From: Candidatus Gottesmanbacteria bacterium RIFCSPLOWO2_01_FULL_39_12b
Lineage (GTDB): Bacteria; Patescibacteriota; Microgenomatia; 2-02-FULL-39-11
Assembly (NCBI GenBank): GCA_001780955.1
Contig: MFJR01000007.1
Coordinates: forward strand, 500,320 to 539,412
Direction of reading: 5' to 3'
DNA: 39,093 nt
Made by a program: the position numbers and the translations under genes. Below, in pieces: positions 6,904 to 14,278 of this stretch. Under the pieces are notes generated by a model. That model was given only the letters and a program-made list of their open reading frames with translations, had not been told where the DNA came from and did not search any database. Positions within the stretch are counted from its first letter, which is position 1, and every line of letters begins with the position of its first letter.

Positions 6904-9387
6904 ATGATAATAGATTATCTCGACTGGCATTATCTTTCAATCTGGCCCAAGCTTTTTATACTTTGGGGTAACCTCACCCTTTTCCCCGTTTTTTACTTTT
7001 CCATTCCCCTCCATCTTAAAACGCTTTTCGCTCCCTGGAAAAGGCAAAGGATTGCCATGAAGCCCGGGTTTAATATCGGTGATGTCCTCAACGTCTTAGG
7101 TTTCAATCTGATTTCGCGGTCTTTAAGCATCATCATCAAACTGATCACTATTTTGTACGGACTTTTATTTGTACCAGTCGGTTTTATTCTCGGTTTCTTC
7201 CTGGCCATTTCCTGGGGACTACTGCCTCTTTTTACTTTCCCGTTTTTTCGGTCGAGAATACAAACTAATCATGAGAAAGCCTTAAAACTTTTGCAAAAAG
7301 TAAGAAAACAGGGAGGGGATATGAGAGTTTTACTGATGGCTTTTTTAAATGATGACGAAGGAAAATTTATCTCGCAACGACTTGGGTTTGATCTCAAAAA
7401 AATAACTAAACAGGTTAAGGACATCAAAGAAAGCAGCCGGTATTCTCTTTTTGAAGATAAAATTAAACTGGGTGAAAAAACGCTGAATCTATCTGACCTT
7501 TTTATCACTTCTACATCTACCTATCCCGTGATTAAAGACATCTTTGAAAAAAACAATATCAAATGTGACGATATCTACCAGACAGCGTTATGGTTCGAAA
7601 AGTTACAGGAAAAACAGGATCCGCCTGTACTTTTTTCTTTTTCTAAAATCAGGGCTCTTCCCGGAATAGGCATCGACTGGAGTTATGGTTATACAGTTCA
7701 GATGGATAGGTTTGCCTCAGAGTTAACCAAAAAGCCTTCCCCTTTCCCCTTTCTGGTAGGGAGGGAGAAAGAAATTACCGGGATCGAACGGGTACTGGTA
7801 AAGACTGAAGCCAATAACGTACTTTTGATCGGTGATCCCGGAGTCGGCAGGCATATTTTGCTGGAGACTCTGGCCCATAGAATCGCGGTGGGATATGCTC
7901 CTCACTCACTTTCTCATAAAAGAATAATAATGCTCAATATGCACGCACTGGCAAGCGAGAAACCGAGCGTTTTGGAGATTAAAGGACTGGCTTCAGCTAT
8001 CTTTGAAGAAGCAGAAAATGCCGGAAACGTGATTATCGTCATCGACGAAATAGATAAGTATGTTTCTACAGGTGTTGGACGGCTGGATCTGTCTGATGTT
8101 CTTTTGAAATTTGCGCAAAGCTCCATTGGATTTATTGCCATTACCGAACCTGATCTTTATCACAAATTTATCGAGCAAAATAGCAATCTTGCCAAACTTT
8201 TTACTAATATAAATCTTTCTCCGCCCAGCCAGGAAGTGCTCCTCCTTGAACTGGAATTATCAATTGTTCCGGTACTGGAAAGAAAATATAAGGTTCTTTT
8301 TGGACTCCCGGCAATTTATAAAGCCGTTGAAGATGCGCAGCGTTTTATATCGACGACTCCCTTCCCCGGAAAAGCGATCGAATTGCTGGATGGGGTGGCA
8401 GTATTTACCGCTTCTGAAAAGAAATCCAATTTAATCACCCCTGAGTTTGTTGAGGAATTTTTAACTAATAAACTGCATATTCCGATCGGAAAATTGAAAG
8501 GGGAAGAAAAGGAAAAGTTGATCCATTTAGAAGATCTGTTACACAAACGCGTCATCAATCAGGAACCGGCAATCAGAATTCTTGCTTCGTCTATGAGGCG
8601 GTCAAGGCTCGATATAACTTCCAGTAAAAAACCTATCGGCAGCTTCCTTTTTTTAGGTCCTACGGGGGTAGGAAAAACAGAGACGGCCAAAGCCCTGGCT
8701 GAAATTTACTATGGTTCTGAAGACCTGATGCTAAGATTTGATATGAGCCAATACCAGCACGAAGAAGGAATTACCAGGCTTATCGGTTCAATCAAATTAG
8801 GAATCCCCGGAGAGTTGACGTCAAAGATTCGTCAACAACCATTTTCTCTAGTTCTTCTTGATGAATTTGAGAAGGCTGACCCGGAAATATATAATCTTTT
8901 TCTCACCCTTTTTGATGAGGGATATATCAGTGACGCCTTTGGTAAAAAAGCCGACGGAAAAAACGCCATTTTTATCGCCACCTCTAATGCCGGAGCTGAA
9001 TTTTTACGGGAAAAAATTAATCAAGGTGTTGCGGATGAGCAGTTGCAAAAGGAACTTATTGAATACGTGCAAACCGAGCGCATTTTTTCTCCTGAGCTAC
9101 TCAACCGGTTTGACGGTGTTGTAGTTTTTACTCCCCTCTCCGAAGGACATTTAAGGGAGGTGGCCAAAATTATGCTGGCTCAACTGGACAATAAACTCAA
9201 AAAGCAGGAGATACAGGTGGCGGTAACTACTGAACTAATAAAGAAACTGGCCAATATCGGTTTTGATCCCCAGTGGGGGGCCCGGGCCATAAAAAGGGTG
9301 ATTTCGGAAAGAATCGAGGATCAGGTTGCGAAAAGATTATTGGAAGGAAACGTGAAAAAGGGAGAAATGATAGAAATAGAGATTTAA
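6904..9387 (+). CDS. membrane-anchored ClpC-like AAA+ ATPase with degenerate first ATPase site
   Basis: This 827-residue Clp/Hsp100 unfoldase has an N-terminal membrane part (about 15-36 and 68-115), a ClpN-like helical region (about 121-240) and two AAA+ modules. D1 carries GDPGVGRH (310-317) where a functional Walker A would be GxPGVGKT, so the catalytic Lys is replaced by Arg; its Walker B (VIIVIDEIDK) is kept. D2 has an intact Walker A (GPTGVGKT, 585-592), a Walker B with LLDEFEKAD, and a C-terminal D2-small domain. Cytosolic ClpC normally has no membrane segments, so this form probably works on membrane or envelope substrates. No clpP lies in the window, so it could be either a protease subunit or a disaggregase. 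Confidence 0.88.
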   Translation: MIIDYLDWHYLSIWPKLFILWGNLTLFPVFYFSIPLHLKTLFAPWKRQRIAMKPGFNIGDVLNVLGFNLISRSLSIIIKLITILYGLLFVPVGFILGFFLAISWGLLPLFTFPFFRSRIQTNHEKALKLLQKVRKQGGDMRVLLMAFLNDDEGKFISQRLGFDLKKITKQVKDIKESSRYSLFEDKIKLGEKTLNLSDLFITSTSTYPVIKDIFEKNNIKCDDIYQTALWFEKLQEKQDPPVLFSFSKIRALPGIGIDWSYGYTVQMDRFASELTKKPSPFPFLVGREKEITGIERVLVKTEANNVLLIGDPGVGRHILLETLAHRIAVGYAPHSLSHKRIIMLNMHALASEKPSVLEIKGLASAIFEEAENAGNVIIVIDEIDKYVSTGVGRLDLSDVLLKFAQSSIGFIAITEPDLYHKFIEQNSNLAKLFTNINLSPPSQEVLLLELELSIVPVLERKYKVLFGLPAIYKAVEDAQRFISTTPFPGKAIELLDGVAVFTASEKKSNLITPEFVEEFLTNKLHIPIGKLKGEEKEKLIHLEDLLHKRVINQEPAIRILASSMRRSRLDITSSKKPIGSFLFLGPTGVGKTETAKALAEIYYGSEDLMLRFDMSQYQHEEGITRLIGSIKLGIPGELTSKIRQQPFSLVLLDEFEKADPEIYNLFLTLFDEGYISDAFGKKADGKNAIFIATSNAGAEFLREKINQGVADEQLQKELIEYVQTERIFSPELLNRFDGVVVFTPLSEGHLREVAKIMLAQLDNKLKKQEIQVAVTTELIKKLANIGFDPQWGARAIKRVISERIEDQVAKRLLEGNVKKGEMIEIEI

Positions 9388-9413
9388 GCTAAATTCTGAT
9401 AAAATAGTATGGC

Positions 9414-9448
9414 GGCACGTCATACGTGCCAGCCGCGTTTGACGCGGC
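9414..9448 (+). other. double hairpin running into the 5' end of tRNA-Cys
   Basis: Two adjacent inverted repeats follow the ClpC-like gene: GGCACGT-CAT-ACGTGCC (9414-9430) and GCCGCG-TTTGA-CGCGGC (9432-9448). The 3' arm of the second includes the first three bases of tRNA-Cys (9446-9448), so precursor folding could compete with the acceptor stem or mark the RNase P region. Confidence 0.55.
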
Positions 9449-9517
9449 GCGTTGGCGAAGTGGAAACGCGGGTGTCTGCAAAACACTTACGCGCCGGTTC
9501 GATTCCGGCACGCGCCT
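9446..9517 (+). tRNA. tRNA-Cys (GCA)
   Basis: A complete cloverleaf can be drawn: the 7-bp acceptor stem GGCGCGT/ACGCGCC, a D arm GCG...CGC, an anticodon stem GGTGT/ACACT with loop CTGCAAA (anticodon GCA), and a T arm GCCGG-TTCGATT-CCGGC. The discriminator base is U and no CCA is encoded, so the end must be added by a CCA-adding enzyme. Confidence 0.95.
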
Positions 9518-9543
9518 CATAAAGAAAAGTGCGGGATAAAACT

Positions 9544-9690
9544 ATGACTCAGATCGAAAAAAAGAGTATGGTGGGAGAAATTTTTGATACCGTATTTAAA
9601 GCGGCGGTTATTGTTGGAATCATCGGATTTCTAACCAGAATTATAAATTTTGACAAAATAAAAGAGGTTATTTATTCACGAAGAAAATAA
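9544..9690 (+). CDS. 48-aa single-pass membrane peptide between two tRNAs
   Basis: The frame encodes a charged N-terminus (MTQIEKKSMVGE), one hydrophobic helix (about residues 18-33, FKAAVIVGIIGFL), and a basic tail ending YSRRK. It occupies nearly all the space between tRNA-Cys (ends 9517) and tRNA-Ile (starts 9694), and its TAA stop is three bases before the tRNA. The sequence GTGCGGGATAAAACT precedes the ATG, with only a weak GGGA ribosome-binding candidate. No family recognised. The membrane-compatible helix and lack of stops support a real gene, but its size keeps confidence moderate. Confidence 0.55.
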   Translation: MTQIEKKSMVGEIFDTVFKAAVIVGIIGFLTRIINFDKIKEVIYSRRK

Positions 9691-9693
9691 TTT

Positions 9694-9765
9694 GGGCTGC
9701 TGGTTCAGCGGTAGAACGCTTTCCTGATAAGAAAGAGGTGCTAGGTCCGACTCCTAGGCAGCCCA
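9694..9765 (+). tRNA. tRNA-Ile (GAU)
   Basis: The acceptor stem is GGGCTGC/GCAGCCC with discriminator A, the D arm is GTTC-AGCGGTA-GAAC, and the anticodon stem CTTTC/GAAAG holds loop CTGATAA (anticodon GAT). The T stem is CTAGG/CCTAG. The T loop reads TCCGACT, so the nearly universal U55 is C here. No CCA is encoded. Confidence 0.93.
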
Positions 9766-9796
9766 CAGACAAGTAACACATCTCGCACTTAATTGC

Positions 9797-9825
9797 TTGA
9801 CAAAATGTGTAATTTGTTACATACT
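9797..9825 (+). promoter_or_regulatory. promoter and candidate operator of the toxin-antitoxin operon
   Basis: -35 TTGACA (9797-9802) and -10 CATACT (9820-9825) are 17 bases apart. The inverted repeat TGTAA-TTTG-TTACA (9808-9821) covers the spacer and overlaps the -10, which is where an autorepressing antitoxin would bind. Only nine bases separate the -10 from the ATG at 9835, so the mRNA is probably leaderless. Confidence 0.65.
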
Positions 9826-9834
9826 TAATATGTT

Positions 9835-10137
9835 ATGGATACATCTTCAAACATTGACGAACTCACCAAGAGACTTTTACCTTTGACGGTTCTTCGAAGA
9901 AAGGCTGGAGAAGTATTAGCTAAACTTCCGGAGGTTGGAAGTTATTTGGTGACAAAAGACGGAAAGCCTGTGGCGAAATTATCAGCCCTGGTGACGATTG
10001 AACACAAAGAAACAGTAAAAGAAAGATTAACCAGGCTTAAACCGCTGATTGGTGGTATTAAACTGGGAATTGGTATGACTCCAAAACAGTTGAATAAGTT
10101 ACTCGACAAACGATATGAAGAAATGTTACCTCGATAG
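9835..10137 (+). CDS. Phd/YefM-type antitoxin
   Basis: This 100-residue protein resembles type II antitoxins of the Phd/YefM family. An N-terminal fold (about residues 15-55) has the pattern LRRKAGEVLAKLPEVGSYLVTKDGKPVAKL, the DNA-binding and dimer part of that family, and a charged C-terminal helical tail (about 58-100) would wrap the toxin. The reading frame overlaps the downstream PIN toxin by 23 bases, a standard antitoxin-first arrangement. It is expected to bind its own promoter; a palindrome sits across the -10 box. The family assignment rests on pattern and context rather than a search. Confidence 0.78.
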   Translation: MDTSSNIDELTKRLLPLTVLRRKAGEVLAKLPEVGSYLVTKDGKPVAKLSALVTIEHKETVKERLTRLKPLIGGIKLGIGMTPKQLNKLLDKRYEEMLPR

Positions 10138-10549
10138 TAATTTACTTGTTTACCTAAAAAACGAGTCTTCTCCTCACCATGTCAAATCAGCTACTATCAT
10201 TTCTACGTTAGTTAAAAAAGAAACATCTATCTTTATATCTCCTCTAACAATTGATGAATATCTCCACTCATTCCAAAGAGAGATGAGATATTATAAACAT
10301 ACCAATATTTTTCCGACGTTAAAAAGTACTTTAGATGATATACTTCATATTCCTTTATTAACTATCATTAATATACCGGCGGATTATAATGATCAATTAA
10401 AAATCGTGGAATTAATGGAGAAATTCTCACTTCACTCTAGAGATGCTTACCACCTGCAAATTATGCTTAAAAATACTATTGATTTTTTCGCTACTTTTGA
10501 CACTGATTTCAAAAAAGTGTTTGCCGCAAAAATACTCCGGAATCCCTAA
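10115..10549 (+). CDS. PIN-domain toxin (VapC-like ribonuclease)
   Basis: This 144-residue protein shows the acidic residues of a PIN ribonuclease active site: Asp7 in CYLDSNLLVY, Glu48 in TIDEYL, Asp110 in SRDAYHL, and Asp129/Asp131 in ATFDTDF. Enzymes of this family cleave tRNA or rRNA with Mg2+ and are held inactive by the partner antitoxin. Start codon 10115 lies inside the antitoxin gene, which implies translational coupling. The pair seems intact. Whether it stabilises a region or works in defence cannot be told from the sequence. Confidence 0.88.
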   Translation: MKKCYLDSNLLVYLKNESSPHHVKSATIISTLVKKETSIFISPLTIDEYLHSFQREMRYYKHTNIFPTLKSTLDDILHIPLLTIINIPADYNDQLKIVELMEKFSLHSRDAYHLQIMLKNTIDFFATFDTDFKKVFAAKILRNP

Positions 10550-10626
10550 AAACTTGCTTTTTGCCGTAATAATTGCTAGTATATCCTTTACAGACAATCT
10601 AAAGCCGCCCACAATTGAAATAAATA

Positions 10627-11298
10627 ATGATTCCTATCGTTATCGGATTAATCTTATTACCATCAATTATCTTTTTCAGAAATTATCTCGTGTTGCCGTT
10701 TAGACAAAATGTTCCAACACCCCCACAGTATATTTCCATCACGCCAACTGTTGCCAAAAAAATTACAAATGTTCCGTTACCAAAGTCAAATCCGACAAAT
10801 ATTCAACCGACAAAGTTTATTACATCCGTTACTAAAGTCTTAGTCACTACGACGGGAAAACCTGTTTATTTCCCTTTAGTAACTAATACCCCCATACCTA
10901 CCTCGGCAGTAGCAGATACAACGGCACCGGTCTTTGAATGGATGACCGGTCCCAGTGACGGTTTGACGGTGGATTTTAACTCTTTCTGTTTTCCGATGAA
11001 AATTAACGACAATGTTTCGAAATTACCAGAATTACAAGTGCATTTCAGCTTTGATTCATCTGAGTGGGGCGGGTGGACGACAAATGTAGCCCCATGCTAT
11101 CAGAAAGTCGCTAATGGTCCTCATACTTTTTCCGTACAGGCAAAAGACGGAGCAGGAAATCTCTCTTCTACGATTACCAGAAGATTTACGGTGAATACGG
11201 AACTTTACGCGGTCAAACCTGCTTCTCCTGCTCCAACCTCATTACCAATGCCAACTTCCACGCCCCCATCTTTCTCTGTGGTCACGCCAAGTAATTAA
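10627..11298 (+). CDS. anchored protein with Ig-like domain and Pro/Thr-rich linkers
   Basis: The 223-residue product has an N-terminal hydrophobic signal anchor (about 2-24), a Pro/Thr/Lys-rich linker (about 30-95), and one beta-sandwich-like domain (about 97-190). That domain includes the pattern HTFSVQAKDGAGNLSSTITRRFTV, typical of bacterial Ig-like modules. The Pro/Ser/Thr tail is probably unstructured. There is no anchor at the C-terminus and no catalytic motif. It follows the toxin gene by 77 bases on the same strand and converges with the gene at 11313. Probably extracellular; function unknown. Confidence 0.7.
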   Translation: MIPIVIGLILLPSIIFFRNYLVLPFRQNVPTPPQYISITPTVAKKITNVPLPKSNPTNIQPTKFITSVTKVLVTTTGKPVYFPLVTNTPIPTSAVADTTAPVFEWMTGPSDGLTVDFNSFCFPMKINDNVSKLPELQVHFSFDSSEWGGWTTNVAPCYQKVANGPHTFSVQAKDGAGNLSSTITRRFTVNTELYAVKPASPAPTSLPMPTSTPPSFSVVTPSN

Positions 11299-11312
11299 AT
11301 TTCCACCTCTTT

Positions 11313-12026
11313 TTATTTACAAATAATGTCTAAATCATGAGTGGGGCGACTGGCAAGATCAAGGGTGGTTTTTTGACCTAAAAGAGATTTACCGTCGAAT
11401 TCTATATTTATATTGGAACTTTTAAGATCAAAAGCGAATTTGGCGCCAAAACTGGAAAGGGTCAGCGAGTTGGAAATCGTGCCGTCAACTGTAAAAGTGA
11501 GAGGCGGGAGTTTGAAAATCCCCTGCCCTCCGGATGGGATAGGCTCGTGGGGCATGTCTATAATCGGTAAAGAAAGAGGCGGTATGTAAGCAAAAGTTTG
11601 GATCGTATCACACCCGCGATTCTTAAGAATTATTTTAACCGATAAAGTATTAAGATAAGCAACTAAGGCTCCGGTACCCAAAACAATGGTCAGTATCGCC
11701 CCAATCACAAGTGTTAAGCTTGAACCCGGATGAGGTAAATATTTTATGAGTTTATCAATACTTCCCTGCAAAAGGTGACAGGCTGAATTTATTCCCTCTT
11801 TTGAGGTATCGGTAAGATTTTTAACTTTCTTGACTTCTCCTTTAAATGAGTCCGGAAGTACGCTACTATATTCGGAAAGTACCGGATCTAAATTCTGCTT
11901 GAGAAAATCGTACCACTGACTAAGACTTTGAAAACTTCCGCACTGTTGCCGCAGGAGCGCAAGTAATGCCAGAAGAGATTTTCTGGCCTGCTTTTTTTTA
12001 TTTTTTTCTTCTTTTGTGTCAGCCAT
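11313..12026 (-). CDS. single-pass membrane protein of unknown function
   Basis: This 237-residue protein has a Lys-rich cytoplasmic N-terminus with a helical region (about 1-95), one membrane helix (about 103-125), and an extracytoplasmic C-terminal half (about 130-237) that looks like a beta-rich domain ending DLDIICK. The C-terminal part resembles late-embryogenesis-abundant/WHy-like beta sandwiches in general pattern, but that is a weak impression. The gene stands alone between serA and a convergent gene. Function not recognised. Confidence 0.65.
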   Translation of the reverse strand: MADTKEEKNKKKQARKSLLALLALLRQQCGSFQSLSQWYDFLKQNLDPVLSEYSSVLPDSFKGEVKKVKNLTDTSKEGINSACHLLQGSIDKLIKYLPHPGSSLTLVIGAILTIVLGTGALVAYLNTLSVKIILKNRGCDTIQTFAYIPPLSLPIIDMPHEPIPSGGQGIFKLPPLTFTVDGTISNSLTLSSFGAKFAFDLKSSNINIEFDGKSLLGQKTTLDLASRPTHDLDIICK

Positions 12027-12093
12027 ATTTTTAATATTCCAAAAAATTTATCAATCTCGTAGCTACTTGAGAACCGTCCCCAATATCACAATA

Positions 12094-12981
12094 TCACTCT
12101 CCTTTTAGCGCTCTGACAACATCTTCTGCTACTGATTGACTTGCCTTTTTCAGCGCCTCATGGGTTGCTGCCCCGATATGCGGAGTCAGGATAACATTAT
12201 CTAACTTTCTAAATCTTGAATCAGCCGAAAGAGGTTCCTGCCAAAAAACATCCAAAGCGCATCCGGCGATTCGTTTATTGACTAAAGCCTCGTATAAGTT
12301 TTCTTCATCCACTACCTCACCGCGGGAAATATTGATCAAAAATGCACTCGGCTTCATCAGCGACAATAATTTTTTATTTATAAATCCGCGGGTTACTGGA
12401 GTTAAAGCCACATGGATGGTAATCAAGTCCGACCTGGTAAAAAGTTCTTCCAAGCTACAGGTACTATTTTGAAGGTCATAAATCAAAATCTCAACCCCAA
12501 ATACTGATAAAAGTTCGGACACTTTTTTTCCAATTCTTCCAAATCCAATAATTCCGATCGTTTTACCGTTTAATTCACTCCCCTTGAGATCTTTTTTCAA
12601 CCAAAGCCCTTCTTTCATAGAAGTGTAGGCCAGACCCAGCTTTCGAAAAAGGGAGATCATCAGTCCCAAGGTGAGTTCGGCAACCGCCGTAACATTGGCA
12701 CTCGGTGTGTTTATTACCTTAATATTTTTTTGTTCTGCGGCTTTAATGTCTATATTATCCAGACCTGTACCAGCCCGGGCAATCACTTTAAGATTAATTC
12801 CTGATTCAATAACTTCTTTGGTGACGCGGGTTCGACTGCGAAGAATTAGAGCGTCGTATGTAGAAATAGATTTTAGAAGCTCTTCCGGGGTAATTTCAGG
12901 CAGATAATCAACATCAATTTTCTGTTCTTTTAGATAAGATAAAGCGTTTTCGTCGATCTTGTCTGAAATTAGAATTTTCAT
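12094..12981 (-). CDS. serA: D-3-phosphoglycerate dehydrogenase-like (short form)
   Basis: An NAD-dependent 2-hydroxyacid dehydrogenase that would oxidise 3-phosphoglycerate to 3-phosphohydroxypyruvate, the first step of serine synthesis. At 295 residues it lacks the C-terminal ACT domain of the long form, so feedback inhibition by serine through that domain is not expected. Visible features are the dinucleotide-binding GFGRIG (146-151), catalytic Arg220 in NISRGEVVDE, Glu249 in DVFWQEPL, and His268 in TPHIGAAT. The substrate could be another 2-hydroxyacid, but the 16-base gap to the aminotransferase upstream supports serine metabolism. The stop is TGA. Confidence 0.82.
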   Translation of the reverse strand: MKILISDKIDENALSYLKEQKIDVDYLPEITPEELLKSISTYDALILRSRTRVTKEVIESGINLKVIARAGTGLDNIDIKAAEQKNIKVINTPSANVTAVAELTLGLMISLFRKLGLAYTSMKEGLWLKKDLKGSELNGKTIGIIGFGRIGKKVSELLSVFGVEILIYDLQNSTCSLEELFTRSDLITIHVALTPVTRGFINKKLLSLMKPSAFLINISRGEVVDEENLYEALVNKRIAGCALDVFWQEPLSADSRFRKLDNVILTPHIGAATHEALKKASQSVAEDVVRALKGE

Positions 12982-12997
12982 TGAACTTTGTCTTTGC

Positions 12998-14107
12998 TTA
13001 TGTTTTATGACTTAAATCATTAAGAGAATTTTGCAAAGCCTTTAAAACCAGATCCAGATCCTTCTGATTTACCCATCCCATATGGGCCACTCTGATTATT
13101 TTACCCTTGGTCTCACCCATACCTCCTGCTAAAATAACCTGATATTTTTGGGCAATTATCTCTAACCAATTATGAGAATCAATACCCTCTGGAACCTTGA
13201 TAGAAGTCACTGTCGGCGAGGCATTAATATCGGATACAAAAAGTTCTAAACCTAAGTTTCGCACTCCCTTTCGTAAACTCTTCGTCAAATCCAGATGACG
13301 CCTATAAATTTTTTCCCGTCCTTCTTTTTTCATCATCAGAAGTCCTGTGTCTAAACCTAAAATAGTCGAAACGGCGCAAGTTGCCGGTGTCTGATTTTTG
13401 GCTGAGAAATTTTTATACATGGAAAGGTCAAAATAGTATCTTGGCATTTTGGCGGTTTGGTGTTTTTTCCAGGCTAGTTTCGAAACGGCGATCATGGCAA
13501 TGCCGGGAGGAGCCATCCAGGCTTTTTGGGAAGCCGTCACTAAGACATCAATTCCTAATTTATCCATCGGTAACTCAACCGCTCCAAGAGCACTGATACT
13601 ATCAACCAGAAACAACGGTTTACTTTGATGACTTTTTACAAGAGGAGATAAATCTTTGATCGGATTCAAGACTCCTGTAGCTGTTTCGTTGTGGGTAAAA
13701 AGAACGCCGGCAATTTCCTTTTCAAAACTCAGGACCTTCCTCACTTCATTAACCGATACGGCTTGACCGGGGGGGAATTTTACCTGTATTACCTTAGCGC
13801 CAAAACATCTGGCCACATCTGCAAAACGGTTACCGAAATCTCCAACAGTAAAAGATATTATTCTGTCCCCTGGAGAAAAGAAGTTGACAATGGCCGCTTC
13901 CAAACCTCCCATACCAGAGGAAGTCAAAAGGAAAATATCGTTTTTTGTCTGAAAAAAATATTTTAGATTTTCGGTGACTCTGGATTGAACTTTCTCGTAA
14001 CTTTTGCCCCTGTGATTGATCATCTGTTGAGAAATAGTTTTGAGAACTTTTGGAGGAAGAGGTGTCGGTCCCGGTACCCTCAGATTATCAATTAATCGTT
14101 TTCTCAT
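12998..14107 (-). CDS. class V aminotransferase (serine/phosphoserine-type)
   Basis: This PLP-dependent enzyme of 369 residues is of the alanine-glyoxylate/serine-pyruvate aminotransferase type. It starts with the substrate-side PGPTPLPP motif (13-20) and has Asp169 in LVDSISALGA for the PLP ring nitrogen, the Schiff-base Lys195 in TASQKAWM, and Arg339 in GKIIRVAHMG for the substrate carboxylate. Upstream of serA in the same transcript, it is a good candidate for the missing phosphoserine aminotransferase step, as class V enzymes of this type serve that role in some archaea and bacteria. Serine-glyoxylate exchange is the main alternative. No phosphoserine phosphatase is nearby. Confidence 0.82.
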   Translation of the reverse strand: MRKRLIDNLRVPGPTPLPPKVLKTISQQMINHRGKSYEKVQSRVTENLKYFFQTKNDIFLLTSSGMGGLEAAIVNFFSPGDRIISFTVGDFGNRFADVARCFGAKVIQVKFPPGQAVSVNEVRKVLSFEKEIAGVLFTHNETATGVLNPIKDLSPLVKSHQSKPLFLVDSISALGAVELPMDKLGIDVLVTASQKAWMAPPGIAMIAVSKLAWKKHQTAKMPRYYFDLSMYKNFSAKNQTPATCAVSTILGLDTGLLMMKKEGREKIYRRHLDLTKSLRKGVRNLGLELFVSDINASPTVTSIKVPEGIDSHNWLEIIAQKYQVILAGGMGETKGKIIRVAHMGWVNQKDLDLVLKALQNSLNDLSHKT

Positions 14108-14123
14108 TACTCAAACAAAAAAT

Positions 14124-14156
14124 CATTGTTTAAAATAGACAATGGAGTAAGCTTAC
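14124..14156. promoter_or_regulatory. inverted repeats upstream of the aminotransferase-serA operon
   Basis: CATTGT (14124-14129) and ACAATG (14139-14144) form a 6-base inverted repeat, and a perfect GTAAGCTTAC palindrome follows at 14147-14156. Both lie within 50 bases upstream of the aminotransferase start at 14107. They could be operators of the operon. The rest of the gap to 14278 shows nothing I can name. Confidence 0.35.
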
Positions 14157-14278
14157 CATTTAAGTTAAATTTTTGTCAACAAGATTTTTCACTTTGACTT
14201 TTCACTTCAGCCATTTTTTTGGGTTTCGCTTTGTCAATCTCTTTTGAAGCTAAATTGGGGTAAGTTCATCTAGATGTT

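Noticed and set aside
9694-10549. Genomic island or prophage inserted at tRNA-Ile
   Set aside because: No integrase and no repeat of the tRNA 3' end could be found downstream; only a toxin-antitoxin pair follows.
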